A stretch of 64,000 nucleotides of DNA from contig CANDEV010000004.1 of assembly GCA_947383835.1 (NCBI GenBank), positions 124,001 through 188,000 of the forward strand, written 5' to 3'. The translations under genes and the position numbers were made by a program. Positions 8,862 to 17,770 of the stretch are shown one piece after another. Each line of letters begins with the position of its first letter. The first letter of the stretch is position 1. Under the pieces are notes generated by a model, which searched no databases, had not been told where the DNA came from, and worked only from the letters and a program-made list of their open reading frames with translations. The DNA is from an uncultured Clostridia bacterium (GTDB taxonomy: Bacteria > Bacillota > Clostridia > Oscillospirales > Ruminococcaceae).

Positions 8862-9644
8862 ATGAAAAAAATCTTATCTTTAGCGGTCTCGGCGATATTA
8901 TGCACGGCTATGCTTTGCTCCTGCGGCGAAAAAGGAGCGGAAAGCAATATGGGCGAAGTAACAAGCGTTACCCAAAACCCCGCAGAGACGGGTCTGCTTA
9001 ATGTTGACTTAAAGAACGGAGCTTCCGAATTTTTTGAGGCTGCGGACGGCTGGTGCAACGGCAGTATGTTCAACGTAACATGGCGTAAGGATAACTGTAC
9101 CTTTGAAAACGGCAAAATGCAGCTTATTATCGACGCCGACAAAAGCGCGGCGAAAACTGTGCCGTATTCCGGCGGAGAGTACCGTTCAAAGGATTTTTAC
9201 GGCTACGGACGGTATGAGGTTTCAATGAAAGCAATAAAAAACGATGGCGTAGTGTCCTCATTTTTCACTTACACGGGTCCCTCCGACGGCAATCCATGGG
9301 ACGAGATCGACGTTGAGATCCTCGGCAAGGATACCACGAAGGTGCAGTTTAATTATTTCACAAACGGCGTAGGTAATCATGAGTACCTCCACGATTTGGG
9401 CTTCGACGCTTCGGAGGATTTCCACAAATATGCTATAGAGTGGCACAAGGACAAAATAGTCTGGTTCGTGGACGGTGAAGAAGTATATTCGGTGACTGAG
9501 AACATTCCCGTGACAAAAAGCAAGATAATGATGAACGCATGGTGCGGAACAGGCGTAGATAGCTGGCTGAACGCCTTTGACGACAGCAAAATGCCGCTTA
9601 TTGCAGAGTATGAGAGCATTTCATTTACGGCGTTTGACGAATGA
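8862..9644 (+). CDS. GH16 beta-1,3-1,4-glucanase (lichenase), lipoprotein
   Basis: 260 residues from ATG 8862 with RBS ACGGAGG. Signal peptide with lipobox (lipid Cys about residue 22 in MLCSC), then a GH16 jelly-roll catalytic domain. The active-site motif is DEIDVEILGKDTTKVQFNY, with nucleophile Glu148, helper Asp150 and acid/base Glu152, nearly identical to Bacillus lichenases. Near the C terminus WCGTGVDSWL is also lichenase-typical. It would be anchored on the outer face of the membrane and cleave mixed-linkage beta-glucan. No carbohydrate-binding module or dockerin is present. It follows the AraC regulator, with element L in between. Confidence 0.93.
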   Translation: MKKILSLAVSAILCTAMLCSCGEKGAESNMGEVTSVTQNPAETGLLNVDLKNGASEFFEAADGWCNGSMFNVTWRKDNCTFENGKMQLIIDADKSAAKTVPYSGGEYRSKDFYGYGRYEVSMKAIKNDGVVSSFFTYTGPSDGNPWDEIDVEILGKDTTKVQFNYFTNGVGNHEYLHDLGFDASEDFHKYAIEWHKDKIVWFVDGEEVYSVTENIPVTKSKIMMNAWCGTGVDSWLNAFDDSKMPLIAEYESISFTAFDE

Positions 9645-9667
9645 GCCTATATGTATTCTCTGTGTAA

Positions 9668-9768
9668 TATTAATTTGCTCCTAAAAGCGTAGGTAAAAAA
9701 TCTGCACAAAAATCATATATGCAAATTTTTGCTTGATTTTTTACACGCTTTTTAGTCGCAAATTAGTA
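9668..9768. mobile_element. Element P copy A (~100-bp palindrome flanked by TA)
   Basis: The ends TTAATTTGC and GCAAATTAG are flanked by TA on both sides; the whole element is one long imperfect palindrome (TAAAAGCGTAGGTAAAAAATC on the left arm, GATTTTTTACACGCTTTTTA on the right). It lies in the 3' region of the GH16 gene, directly before its terminator. Five relatives occur in this window. Confidence 0.8.
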
Positions 9769-9770
9769 TA

Positions 9771-9807
9771 AGCAAGCCTCTTTGACAAGGAGGCTTGCTT
9801 TGTTTTG
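9771..9807 (+). terminator. Terminator after GH16
   Basis: AGCAAGCCTC (9771-9780) pairs with GAGGCTTGCT (9790-9799), followed by TTGTTTT. Confidence 0.8.
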
Positions 9808-9881
9808 CTCTGAAAACTTCAAAATAAAGCTATGCAGTAAGTTTATGAATAAAATTAACTGTTTGTACAAAATATATCCGG

Positions 9882-9910
9882 TTGACAATTGGGTAAATTT
9901 GAGTTATAAT
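9882..9910 (+). promoter_or_regulatory. Promoter of the EAL-domain gene
   Basis: TTGACA (9882-9887), 17-bp spacer, TATAAT (9905-9910). The only other contents of the 337-base gap 9645-9981 are element P copy A and the terminator. Confidence 0.8.
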
Positions 9911-9981
9911 ATGTATATGATACTCACATTCTGTATAAAAACGCAGCGTAAAAGTTGAAACTTTTAGGGGAGATGATACAA

Positions 9982-11655
9982 ATGGGTAAAAGCATAGGTC
10001 AGGCAATGGCTGATTTTGTAGGTACAAATGATAATATGTGCGTGTTTGTTTATGATTATAACGACGATACCTATGAAATTTCACCTATAGGCAAAATAGG
10101 CGTTCTTTTCAGCAACGCTTCCAATCCTCTTGTTCAGCTTTGCGAAAATGAAAAAATACACCCTGCCGACAGTGTAATGGTCACTGCGTTTTGCCGCGAT
10201 CTTTTAAATTTAAAAAACGGAAAGGTCCCCGATGACAGGTTTGCTGTAAATTTCAGGATAGACCTGTCCGAAACGGACGAACCGCTTTATAAATGGGCTA
10301 CGATTACCGTTATTATTAAGACAGAAAACGAAGCGCCGTCATATATAGTAGGTCATATACGCCTTATGAACAGCGCGGAGCTTCAGAAAAAGCTTGCTCT
10401 GGACAGCTTTACAAACGATAAGCACCCCAACGTGTTCAATTCATGTGCGGTGAACGCGCTGAAAAACAGCGGCGATAAAAATGCCGCAGTAGTGCAGTTC
10501 GATATAAAGCAGTTCAAGCTTATAAATGCCAAGCACGGCGAGAAGCTTGGCACCGAAATACTGAATTACATAAGCGAGGGTCTGGATTCGATATGCGGCA
10601 GCGACAAGCCCCACATAAGGCTCTCGGCGGACGTTTTTACGGTGGTTGTTACCTATGACGACAGGGGTGAGCTTGAAAAATTTATTGAAAATATAAAGGA
10701 GCGGCTAAGCTGCTACGGAGATATAAAATATAAGCTTGTTTTCGGCATTTTTGAGGTTGCCGACAAGAGTATACCTGTGCGGCATATGGGCGACAGGGCG
10801 GCTATCGCACGTCAGGGTATAAAAAATAACGCACTGTGCGACGTGGGCTACTACACCGAAAATCAGAAGGACACCCTTTTGAACCGCAAATTTATCGAGG
10901 ACAGAATGTACTACGCTCTTGAGCATAACGAATTTGTGATGTATTTGCAGCCTAAGTACAGTATTGATTCACCCCATATCGTGGGCGCGGAGGCGCTGGT
11001 GCGGTGGATACACCCCGAAAACGGCATCATCTCTCCCGCGGATTTTATCCCCATATTTGAAAAGGACGGCTTTATTATCAAGGTTGACGAATATATGTGG
11101 GAGCAGGCTGCAATTACAATAAAAAGCTGGATAGACGCGGGTCTGGAGCCGCTGCCGATATCGGTAAACATATCGCGTGTTCACCTAAGCGACGACAGGT
11201 TTGTAAAAATTCTGGACGGTATCGTAGCTAAATATGATATCCCCAAAAAATATCTTGAAGCGGAAATAACGGAATCTGTTGAGAACGACCATTCGGGCGA
11301 TATGATAAAGAAGCTGAAGGAAAGCGGTTATACTCTGCTTATGGACGATTTCGGGTCGGGGTACTCCTCTCTGAATATGCTGAAAAGCACACCCTTTGAC
11401 GTTATCAAGATCGATAAGGACTTTTTCAGCGAGTTCATGCTCTCCGACAGGGGAAAGAAGATAATCTCCCACACAATTTCAATGTCCAAGGATATCGGTC
11501 TGGAGCTTGTCGCCGAGGGCGTTGAAACAAAGGAGCAGGCGCAGTTCCTCTACGACAGCGGATGCAGAGTTGCACAGGGCTTTTACTACTCAAAGCCCGT
11601 AACCGTTGACGAATTCAACAGGATAGCCTATGGAGACGCTTTTATCAAGAGATAA
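9982..11655 (+). CDS. Cyclic-di-GMP phosphodiesterase (degenerate GGDEF + EAL)
   Basis: 557 residues from ATG 9982 (RBS AGGGGAGAT 8 bases upstream; a TTG at 9955 precedes that RBS). Order: an N-terminal PAS-like region (about 1-135), a GGDEF-fold domain in which the catalytic signature is replaced by RLSADVF, so no cyclase activity is expected, and a C-terminal EAL domain. The EAL domain keeps the catalytic set: EALVRW (Glu337), SVNIS, DDFGSGYSSL, KIDKDFF and AEGVETKEQ, so it should hydrolyse c-di-GMP. Cytoplasmic, no membrane segments. A GGDEF protein that could make the nucleotide is encoded at 42018-43361. Confidence 0.9.
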   Translation: MGKSIGQAMADFVGTNDNMCVFVYDYNDDTYEISPIGKIGVLFSNASNPLVQLCENEKIHPADSVMVTAFCRDLLNLKNGKVPDDRFAVNFRIDLSETDEPLYKWATITVIIKTENEAPSYIVGHIRLMNSAELQKKLALDSFTNDKHPNVFNSCAVNALKNSGDKNAAVVQFDIKQFKLINAKHGEKLGTEILNYISEGLDSICGSDKPHIRLSADVFTVVVTYDDRGELEKFIENIKERLSCYGDIKYKLVFGIFEVADKSIPVRHMGDRAAIARQGIKNNALCDVGYYTENQKDTLLNRKFIEDRMYYALEHNEFVMYLQPKYSIDSPHIVGAEALVRWIHPENGIISPADFIPIFEKDGFIIKVDEYMWEQAAITIKSWIDAGLEPLPISVNISRVHLSDDRFVKILDGIVAKYDIPKKYLEAEITESVENDHSGDMIKKLKESGYTLLMDDFGSGYSSLNMLKSTPFDVIKIDKDFFSEFMLSDRGKKIISHTISMSKDIGLELVAEGVETKEQAQFLYDSGCRVAQGFYYSKPVTVDEFNRIAYGDAFIKR

Positions 11656-11661
11656 AAAATT

Positions 11662-11691
11662 GCAGCGGTACAATTGTATCGCTGCTTTTTT
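11662..11691 (+). terminator. Terminator after the EAL gene
   Basis: GCAGCG and CGCTGC flank an inner TACAATTGTA palindrome (11662-11685), followed by six Ts. It may also serve the convergent rubrerythrin gene. Confidence 0.7.
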
Positions 11692-11696
11692 GCACA

Positions 11697-12320
11697 TTAA
11701 TTTTCGGCAATTCCGTATTTTGCCGCAATAAATTTGTAGTACTTGAACGGCACGAAATATCCCTGCTCCACCTGACATACTGGGCATTGCTTCGGCGCAA
11801 GCTTTCCCTTGTGAACGTTGCCGCAGTTAAGGCACATCCACTCGGTATCCTCGTCCCCTTGGAACATCTTGCTGCTCTCGATAAGCTCCGCGAAGCAGCC
11901 GAAACGGTCGCCGTGTACCTTTTCGATCTCCGCGATCTTTTCAAAGGAAAAGGCAATGTCGTTAAAGCCCTCCTCCTTTGCGATTTTGGCAAATTCGGGG
12001 TACACCTTTTCGTACTCCTCATATTCGTTGTGCTGCGCGCTTTTGAGCAGGTCCTCTATCTTGTCATAGTTATCAATCGGGTAGCCCGCGTTGTCGATAA
12101 AGACTGTCCCGCCGTTTTCCTTTTTGAGGTGGTTATAGAAAATTTCGGCGTGAGCTTTTTCCTGATTTGCGGTGAGGTTAAAAATGTTGTAAATAAAATA
12201 ACAGCCCATTTTTTTAGCCTTGTCCGCGGCAAAGGTGTAGCGGTTCCTCGCCTGGCTTTCTCCCGCAAAGGCTCGCATAAGGTTTATTTTTGTCTGACTT
12301 TCTGAAAAATTTACGGACAT
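11697..12320 (-). CDS. rbr: Rubrerythrin
   Basis: 207 residues, RBS AAAGGAG before ATG 12320. An N-terminal ferritin-like four-helix domain carries the di-iron ligands (Glu in SFAGESQARNRY-like context, EKAHAEIF, EIEKVHGDRF) and a C-terminal rubredoxin-like domain has the two Cys pairs CLNCG and CPVC that hold a mononuclear iron. It reduces hydrogen peroxide in anaerobes using electrons passed through rubredoxin. Length is normal for the family. Transcribed alone, convergent with the EAL gene. Confidence 0.93.
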   Translation of the reverse strand: MSVNFSESQTKINLMRAFAGESQARNRYTFAADKAKKMGCYFIYNIFNLTANQEKAHAEIFYNHLKKENGGTVFIDNAGYPIDNYDKIEDLLKSAQHNEYEEYEKVYPEFAKIAKEEGFNDIAFSFEKIAEIEKVHGDRFGCFAELIESSKMFQGDEDTEWMCLNCGNVHKGKLAPKQCPVCQVEQGYFVPFKYYKFIAAKYGIAEN

Positions 12321-12370
12321 AATATCAACTCCTTTTGGGGAGTATTATGCGTAATTTTTTAGGTAATATA

Positions 12371-12402
12371 CAAAAATCTGCACGGGTTTCATGCCGTGCA
12401 GA
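12371..12402 (-). terminator. Terminator of the FN3-domain gene
   Basis: TCTGCACGG (12377-12385) pairs with CCGTGCAGA (12394-12402); on the minus strand the stem is followed by TTTTTG. Confidence 0.75.
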
Positions 12403-12411
12403 AAATTTTAT

Positions 12412-13506
12412 TCAGATTTTCTTTAAAACGTAGAAGTGATTGTTGCCATCGCCGTTGCTCCATTGAAAGTACATATACATACTTCCGTCTATTTCATAAA
12501 CGTAATATTTATCATCGCCGATTTTATTTTTGCCGATTTTTATTTCATTCCAATTGCCGTCTTTGGCCTGAAAAGTTATTTTGCCGTTTTTAACAATTGC
12601 CCCTGTAACATAAAGTTCTTCAGCAGACCATTGAGGATTAAGCGGGTCGTAATAATCATTTTCGCTTATATCAAAAGTACAAAAATCTGTAGCAGTCCAG
12701 CTACCCTCAAACTTGCTTATGTCTGTGACCTGCTTCTTTTCAACAGCCGGTTTGTATTTTTTAAAGACGTATGTATATTCTCCGTCAGGGTTTATCAGTT
12801 GAACAAGAAGAAATTTATCATCGCCGTATGAGTATACTTTGTATTTCATTAGCATATCACTAACAAATGAATTATTTTTTATTTCAGTCTGATACGGTTC
12901 TATTCCCCATTCCTTGTAATAATAAATTTCGGCTTCTTTATCATTAAATATTTGAATTTTAGGTATCCATTCGTAACCGTCATACTCAACCTTTGCAGGG
13001 TTGTATTTTGTACCTTTATTATATGTTACTGTTTCTGAAATATCGTAAAATAACCATACTCCGACCAGATTTTTCTTGTTTGCGGTTATTTCTTTCATTT
13101 CCGCTTTAGGCTTTGACGAAACTGCCGCCGAAGCCGTACCAGTTTTGTAGGATTTGCCGTTTTTTACAGCCGCCGCAACCTTGAATTTATAAGTTTTTCC
13201 GTTTTCAAGACCCGTTACAGTAGCTTTTTCACCTTTAACAAATTTGCATTTTTCATATTTTTTTGTTTCCGCATTGTAAATATATACTCTGTATGCGTCT
13301 GCGCCGTTTACCTTTTCCCATGTGAGGGTTACTTTTCCGTCTCCTGCCGCAGCTTTTATGTTTTTGGGAGCCGCAAGTTTGCTGTCCGCCGCCTCGGCAG
13401 TTACCGCCAAAAGCGGACTGTTTTCCGTACTCATAGGTACGCCTGTGACAATTCCCGCAGCCATTATGGCAGCCGCGCCGAACGCCGCAATTTTTCTGAT
13501 ATTCAT
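12412..13506 (-). CDS. Secreted protein with fibronectin type III domain
   Basis: 364 residues from ATG 13506 (RBS GAAAGGGAGAA). Signal peptide with Ala-rich core (about 1-38) and no lipobox. One FN3 domain at about 50-140 (KVTLTWEKVNGADAYRVYIY, then TVTGLENGKTYKFKV). The rest consists of two related blocks, each opening with a G-x-W motif (LVGVWLFYDISE; KFEGSWTATDFCTFDISE) and ending in beta-rich YVFKKYK / FYVLKKI. These resemble a duplicated lipocalin-like or DUF5640-like fold, but I cannot name the family. Probably cell-surface or released; no enzyme motif is visible. Confidence 0.7.
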   Translation of the reverse strand: MNIRKIAAFGAAAIMAAGIVTGVPMSTENSPLLAVTAEAADSKLAAPKNIKAAAGDGKVTLTWEKVNGADAYRVYIYNAETKKYEKCKFVKGEKATVTGLENGKTYKFKVAAAVKNGKSYKTGTASAAVSSKPKAEMKEITANKKNLVGVWLFYDISETVTYNKGTKYNPAKVEYDGYEWIPKIQIFNDKEAEIYYYKEWGIEPYQTEIKNNSFVSDMLMKYKVYSYGDDKFLLVQLINPDGEYTYVFKKYKPAVEKKQVTDISKFEGSWTATDFCTFDISENDYYDPLNPQWSAEELYVTGAIVKNGKITFQAKDGNWNEIKIGKNKIGDDKYYVYEIDGSMYMYFQWSNGDGNNHFYVLKKI

Positions 13507-13652
13507 AATTTCATTCTCCCTTTCAGGTAAAATTTTTGCCGTATTTCTACAAAATACGCTATTACTGATTATACAGAAAAATGCAGACAAAGTGTTGAAT
13601 AATGTGTTTTTTTTTTTTTTACCAAAATATGAATATCGGCGAATTGCCCGTG

Positions 13653-14324
13653 TCATGTACTTCTTTGCAGTATTTTCCGCACCGTCAGCAGGTTTTCTTT
13701 TACCGTGAAATGCACTTCAAATTCCGCAAAGTCCATAATATAAACCCGTTCGGGAGAGTTCTGATACGCGGGACGGGGGTCTTGCTCCAAAGCCTCGGTA
13801 AGTCCTTTTCGCATATGTTCGGGGAGCTTTTCAAGTTGCCCCTCCGCAAATTCCACCCGCAAAATCTCGCCACGAGGGACAGAAAACCCTCCCGCCGCCT
13901 CGGGGTGTGAGTCGGTGTAGGCAAGATAAGGCTTGATGTCGTAAACGGGAGTACCGTCCATAATATCCGCGCCGCTGACGTACAGGACGGGAGCGTCCGC
14001 CGCTTCAAAATCTATTTTTTCAAGCTTCACCGAGGAAAGTCCTATCGGATTTGGACGGAACGGCGAACGGGTCGCAAAAACCCCCATTCTTGTGTTGCCC
14101 CCAAGCTTCGGGGGACGTACCGTAGGCGACCATTCCTCCCGAACAGCTTCGGAGAACTGCCACAATATCCATATGTGGGAGTAGCCCTCCAGACCCCTGA
14201 AAGCCTCGGGGACGCGGTATTCAGGCTCGAAAATAATTTTAGAGACAAGCCCCGTAAGTCCGCTTTGACGGGGTATTCCGAACTTTTCGGGGAAGTCGCT
14301 TTTTATGTGCGCGATGATTTTCAT
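13653..14324 (-). CDS. trmO: tRNA t6A37 N6-methyltransferase TrmO (TsaA/YaeB family)
   Basis: 223 residues from ATG 14324, supported by GGAG 8 bases upstream; a second ATG at 14330 is too close to it. Family signature: GLEGYSHIWILWQFSE, then NTRMGVFATRSPFRPNPIGLS, which binds S-adenosylmethionine, and the C-terminal DIKPYLAYTDSHPEA block. It methylates threonylcarbamoyl-adenosine 37 of some tRNAs. It overlaps the upstream Pcp-like gene by 4 bases (ATGA), so it is the third gene of a translationally coupled trio. Confidence 0.9.
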   Translation of the reverse strand: MKIIAHIKSDFPEKFGIPRQSGLTGLVSKIIFEPEYRVPEAFRGLEGYSHIWILWQFSEAVREEWSPTVRPPKLGGNTRMGVFATRSPFRPNPIGLSSVKLEKIDFEAADAPVLYVSGADIMDGTPVYDIKPYLAYTDSHPEAAGGFSVPRGEILRVEFAEGQLEKLPEHMRKGLTEALEQDPRPAYQNSPERVYIMDFAEFEVHFTVKENLLTVRKILQRST

Positions 14325-14821
14325 AGGCATTGCTCCAATTTATATAATGAAATTAATTTGTCGAGGACTTCCGCGACCGCGTCCATATTGCAGTTATCCG
14401 CAAAAGGAACATGAAGAAAAAACATATCGGTTTTCAGATCGTTTTCATAAATATAATTAAGTCCGAAATAATAAAGATTATTGCAGAAGGACGTCCCGGC
14501 ATTGTGGGAAATATAGCAGTTATATCCGAATTTTTTTATTATTTCCGAAACGTTTTCCGCCTTTGATTTCAGAATTTTTCCGTTAAGCTTTGCCGTATCT
14601 TCGGCAGAAATTTTATTTTTTATCAGCGGCTTTTGTCCAAGAGAAAAAACGTACCGAAAACCGCTGTCAAGCTCATTTTTCAGCATTTCACAGCTTGCAG
14701 CTTTATCGTTGGGAAGAATAATTTTTTTGCAGTCCGTTTTAAGCTTTCCGCATATTATTTTTGAGGAATTATCTTCGCCGTCAAATGCCGTTACAAGGCA
14801 GGCGAATTTTATTTTTGTCAT
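14321..14821 (-). CDS. Short pyroglutamyl-peptidase I-like protein (peptidase C15)
   Basis: 166 residues, shorter than the usual ~215 of Pcp. The nucleophile region reads SHNAGTSFCNNLYYFGLNY, close to the family motif with catalytic Cys in the TFxCN context; the catalytic His is probably in FFLHVPF, and the Glu in KISAEDTAKLN. The shortening is mainly in the N-terminal half, so specificity for pyroglutamate is uncertain. It overlaps the nucleotidyltransferase gene upstream and trmO downstream by 4 bases each. Confidence 0.7.
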   Translation of the reverse strand: MTKIKFACLVTAFDGEDNSSKIICGKLKTDCKKIILPNDKAASCEMLKNELDSGFRYVFSLGQKPLIKNKISAEDTAKLNGKILKSKAENVSEIIKKFGYNCYISHNAGTSFCNNLYYFGLNYIYENDLKTDMFFLHVPFADNCNMDAVAEVLDKLISLYKLEQCL

Positions 14822-15612
14822 AAATTTTCCTCCGTATTTTTTATTGTAATTTTCAGCTCGTCCACAATTTTTTCAATGCGCGCGTAAACGTCACCCGAAA
14901 ACATTCCCGCAAAAAGCGCGTTTAAATTTTCCTCAAAATTATTCGGCAGGACTTTACAGTATTTTTTACAAAGCTGTACAAGCCGCTTTTCGCCGGGGTG
15001 AGTAAGGCTGTTCAGAGCAAAAATAACATTGAAATAGCTTGCCAAAAACTCTGCGGTGCGGTGATTTATGCTGACTGTATCGCCCCTGTCCGCAGCTTTT
15101 TTTATCTGCATATCATAGGACGGCAGCGCGCCGCTTAAAAGCTTCATATTCCTTTCAATAATATTTTTCCGCAGGGTCGGAGGGTAGGGGACATTGTACC
15201 GATTTTGCAGCTCCGTAAGCCTACCGTTTCTGTCGAAAATAATTTTGCAGTTCAGCAGGTTGTGCCACATACAAGTGGTGTAACCGTTTGTCGCCTCATA
15301 TTTGTCAACGGTTCGGGAAATACCCGCCGCAAAATCGTCAATATCTCTGTAAATAATATCAATATCTATTCCGTTGTTGAGGGTACAGTTATCCTCCGTT
15401 TCCCAGTAATGATTTCCTATTTCCGATACGGCGCAGTAATGGGAAAGTATCTCCCTGCGCTTGCCGTCGGGAATACTTTCGGTAACATAAACATAAACGT
15501 CATAATCGGAGCTTTCATCGTAAATTTCAGCCGCCCTCGAACCGCCGAGAGCAATAGCGTCCACCTCGGAAAAACTGCTGAAATCGTTAAAAAGCTTTTC
15601 GGTAATATCCAT
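14818..15612 (-). CDS. Nucleotidyltransferase-fold protein with DUF4037-like C terminus
   Basis: 264 residues from ATG 15612 (RBS AAGGAG). The N terminus has the pol-beta nucleotidyltransferase signature ALGGSRAAEIYDESSDYDVYVYV, with the G-S pair and both metal-binding Asp of the DxD, plus a third acidic strand (DIDIIYRDIDDF). The C-terminal half is helical, as in DUF4037 or aminoglycoside adenylyltransferase-like proteins. Substrate unknown: small molecule, tRNA or protein AMPylation are all possible. First gene of the overlapping trio with the Pcp-like gene and trmO. Confidence 0.78.
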   Translation of the reverse strand: MDITEKLFNDFSSFSEVDAIALGGSRAAEIYDESSDYDVYVYVTESIPDGKRREILSHYCAVSEIGNHYWETEDNCTLNNGIDIDIIYRDIDDFAAGISRTVDKYEATNGYTTCMWHNLLNCKIIFDRNGRLTELQNRYNVPYPPTLRKNIIERNMKLLSGALPSYDMQIKKAADRGDTVSINHRTAEFLASYFNVIFALNSLTHPGEKRLVQLCKKYCKVLPNNFEENLNALFAGMFSGDVYARIEKIVDELKITIKNTEENL

Positions 15613-15680
15613 AAAAATTCTCCTTGCAAACATTTATTAAAGTATAGCATGTAATAGCGGTCAATGTCAACTAAAAAATA

Positions 15681-15713
15681 ATTAAAAAGGACTCCCTATT
15701 TTTCGGAAGTCCT
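15681..15713 (-). terminator. Terminator of the TetR-ABC operon
   Basis: On the minus strand AGGACTTCC pairs with GGGAGTCCT (one mismatch; 15688-15713), followed by TTTTTAATT. Confidence 0.75.
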
Positions 15714-15722
15714 ATAAAATAT

Positions 15723-16454
15723 TCATTGCCGTTTCATCTGCCGCAAAAACGCAAACACAGCCGCTGCAAATGCAATTATCATGTACCCCAAAACCCAGTA
15801 GATATGCGGGAACATATCGTCGTAATTTCCGCTTAAAACCACCCGCTCCATTTCGACCGCGTGTACAAAAGGGAGCAGGTCTGCAATTTTTTTGAACGCT
15901 CCGCCTACAAGATCAAGGTCGAACCATATTCCCGAAAGCCATGCGGTAAGATTGGTAAGCAGCGCGCCGCAGATACCGCCTACCTGCTTGTCGGTAAAAA
16001 TGCTGCCGCAAAGCAGTCCCAAGGCTATAAAAAACAGCGCGGAGGGAATTATTGCAATTATTGCAATAAGAATATTTACCGTAATTTCAAGTCCCAAAAT
16101 AACCGCAAATATGTAACATATCACACATTGCGCCACCGCTATGGGAAGTATCGGCAGGGTGTACCCCAAAATAAAATCCTTGGGTGTAAGGGGAGTGGTG
16201 TAAAGCCGCTGGAGTATAGCGCTGCCCCTGTCCTTTGAGATAAGAGTCGCCGCAAAAAGGGTCATGAACGAAAGTCCGAATATAGCTATGCCGGGAGCAA
16301 GATTTTCTATCACAAAAAGCTCCACAGGAATATTAGCCTGTATCGCGCTGAGCAAAAGTATAAGCACTATGGGAAATCCCAGCCCGAACCCCAAATTCAG
16401 CGGGTCGCGGAGGATTTCCTTTGCAGTGCGGCTTGAAAATGCTTTTAATCTCAT
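15723..16454 (-). CDS. ABC-2 type transporter permease
   Basis: 243 residues with about six hydrophobic segments; the ABC-2 signature region PLTPKDFILGYTLP follows the second segment (SFMTLFAATLISKDRGSAILQRLYTTPLT, the typical coupling region). RBS AAAGGAGGG; 4-base overlap with the ATPase gene. Together they should form a dimeric exporter for a drug, lipid or peptide. Last gene of the tetR-ATPase-permease operon, with a terminator just downstream. Confidence 0.88.
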   Translation of the reverse strand: MRLKAFSSRTAKEILRDPLNLGFGLGFPIVLILLLSAIQANIPVELFVIENLAPGIAIFGLSFMTLFAATLISKDRGSAILQRLYTTPLTPKDFILGYTLPILPIAVAQCVICYIFAVILGLEITVNILIAIIAIIPSALFFIALGLLCGSIFTDKQVGGICGALLTNLTAWLSGIWFDLDLVGGAFKKIADLLPFVHAVEMERVVLSGNYDDMFPHIYWVLGYMIIAFAAAVFAFLRQMKRQ

Positions 16455-17179
16455 TTTACTCCCTCCTTTACTATCTTTACAAATGCGTCCTCAAATTTTT
16501 CTTCTCCCGCGAAAGCCTTTATTTCTTGGGCAGTACCGGTTATCATCAGCTTTCCGCCTTTCATCACGGCAATTCTGTCCGAAAGAGACTCCGCCTCCTC
16601 CATATAGTGGGTGGTGAGTATTATGGTAATTTTGCCCTTTAAAGCGCGGATATTATCCCAAAGCTCGCTTCTTGCCACAACGTCAAGTCCCAAGGTCGGT
16701 TCGTCCAAGAAAAGGATTTTCGGTTCGCTTATGAGAGCCATGGCAATGCTCAAACGCCGCTGCCAGCCTCCCGAAAGCTTTCCCGCCTTTTGGGATGTTA
16801 CCTCTCCGAGACTGAACTGCTCGGTAAGCTCTGTGATCTTTTTCTCGGTTTTCTCTTTTGAAAAGCCGTGTACCCCCGCCATTAATTCGAGATTTTCACG
16901 GACTGTCAGATTGGGCGCGACTGCCGTTTCCTGGGGAGAAACAGCTATAACGGACTTTACCGCGCCGCTTTCCGTCACAATGCTTTTGCCGCATAAAAAC
17001 GCGTCCCCCGACGTTGGCTTTGCAAGACAGGACAGCATTTTTATAGTAGTGGTCTTGCCCGCTCCGTTTACACCCAAAAGGGCAAAAAGCTCCCCCTCGT
17101 TTATCACAAGGTCAAGACCGTCCACAGCGGTAACGTCCTTGTATTTTTTTGTAAGCCCCGAAATTTTTATCGCTTCCAT
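16451..17179 (-). CDS. ABC transporter ATP-binding protein
   Basis: 242 residues with the full ATPase motif set: Walker A GVNGAGKTT (about 35-43), Q-loop SPQETAV, signature LSGGWQRRLS, Walker B ILFLDEPTLGLD, and switch His in TTHYMEEAE. The YME motif after the His is typical of ABC-2 drug/antibiotic exporters of the DrrA/CcmA group. Its start shares one base with the stop of the TetR gene. Confidence 0.92.
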   Translation of the reverse strand: MEAIKISGLTKKYKDVTAVDGLDLVINEGELFALLGVNGAGKTTTIKMLSCLAKPTSGDAFLCGKSIVTESGAVKSVIAVSPQETAVAPNLTVRENLELMAGVHGFSKEKTEKKITELTEQFSLGEVTSQKAGKLSGGWQRRLSIAMALISEPKILFLDEPTLGLDVVARSELWDNIRALKGKITIILTTHYMEEAESLSDRIAVMKGGKLMITGTAQEIKAFAGEEKFEDAFVKIVKEGVK

Positions 17180-17748
17180 CAGGCTTCCTCCTTTTTAATG
17201 TATCGTTCCTTCAGTCCCATATAAAGATCTGTAAGCATTCTGCTGATAGTTTTTTCGTCCCATTCAAGGTATGACGTGGCGATCATCGAGGCGATCCCAT
17301 GTACGTAAACCCACATTTCAAGGTGGAACATAGCGGCGTCCTCCTCGCTTATACCGAGGTTTTTCATAAGTATGCCTATTATCGGCTTGACTTCATCGTC
17401 CTTCTGCACAAAGGTCTCGTTCCGCCTGTCCCGCATATAAAGAAGCTTGAAAAGCTCCTGCTCCTCCTTCGCAAATTGGATATACGCCATACCGTTCGCT
17501 TTGTAGACCGGGTACTCTCCAGATGTCATACCTCTTTCCAGATAACCGCAGTATATCTTGTAAGCGCAGTTCAGTACGTCATTTTTTAGCTCTTCCATAG
17601 TGCTGTAGTTTGAAAATATCGGCTGTGTGGACACTTTCAGCTTTGCGGCAACGGCTCTTGCGTTAAGAGCGGATATTCCGTTTTCCCTTACTATGTCGGC
17701 AGCGGCTTTTATAATATCTTCCTTTTCGACCTTTATTTTAGGCGGCAT
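17179..17748 (-). CDS. TetR-family repressor of the ABC-2 exporter
   Basis: 189 residues from ATG 17748, preceded by AGAGGTGAT. The N terminus carries the TetR helix-turn-helix (IIKAAADIVRENGISALNARAVAAKLKVSTQPIFSNYSTMEELKNDV); the rest is an all-helical ligand domain ending in a WHG-like (TetR_C) region. It is the first gene of the exporter operon. A perfect 14-bp palindrome between its promoter and start codon is the likely operator, which suggests autorepression relieved by the exporter's substrate. Confidence 0.9.
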   Translation of the reverse strand: MPPKIKVEKEDIIKAAADIVRENGISALNARAVAAKLKVSTQPIFSNYSTMEELKNDVLNCAYKIYCGYLERGMTSGEYPVYKANGMAYIQFAKEEQELFKLLYMRDRRNETFVQKDDEVKPIIGILMKNLGISEEDAAMFHLEMWVYVHGIASMIATSYLEWDEKTISRMLTDLYMGLKERYIKKEEA

Positions 17749-17770
17749 TATATCACCTCTTAAATATCGT

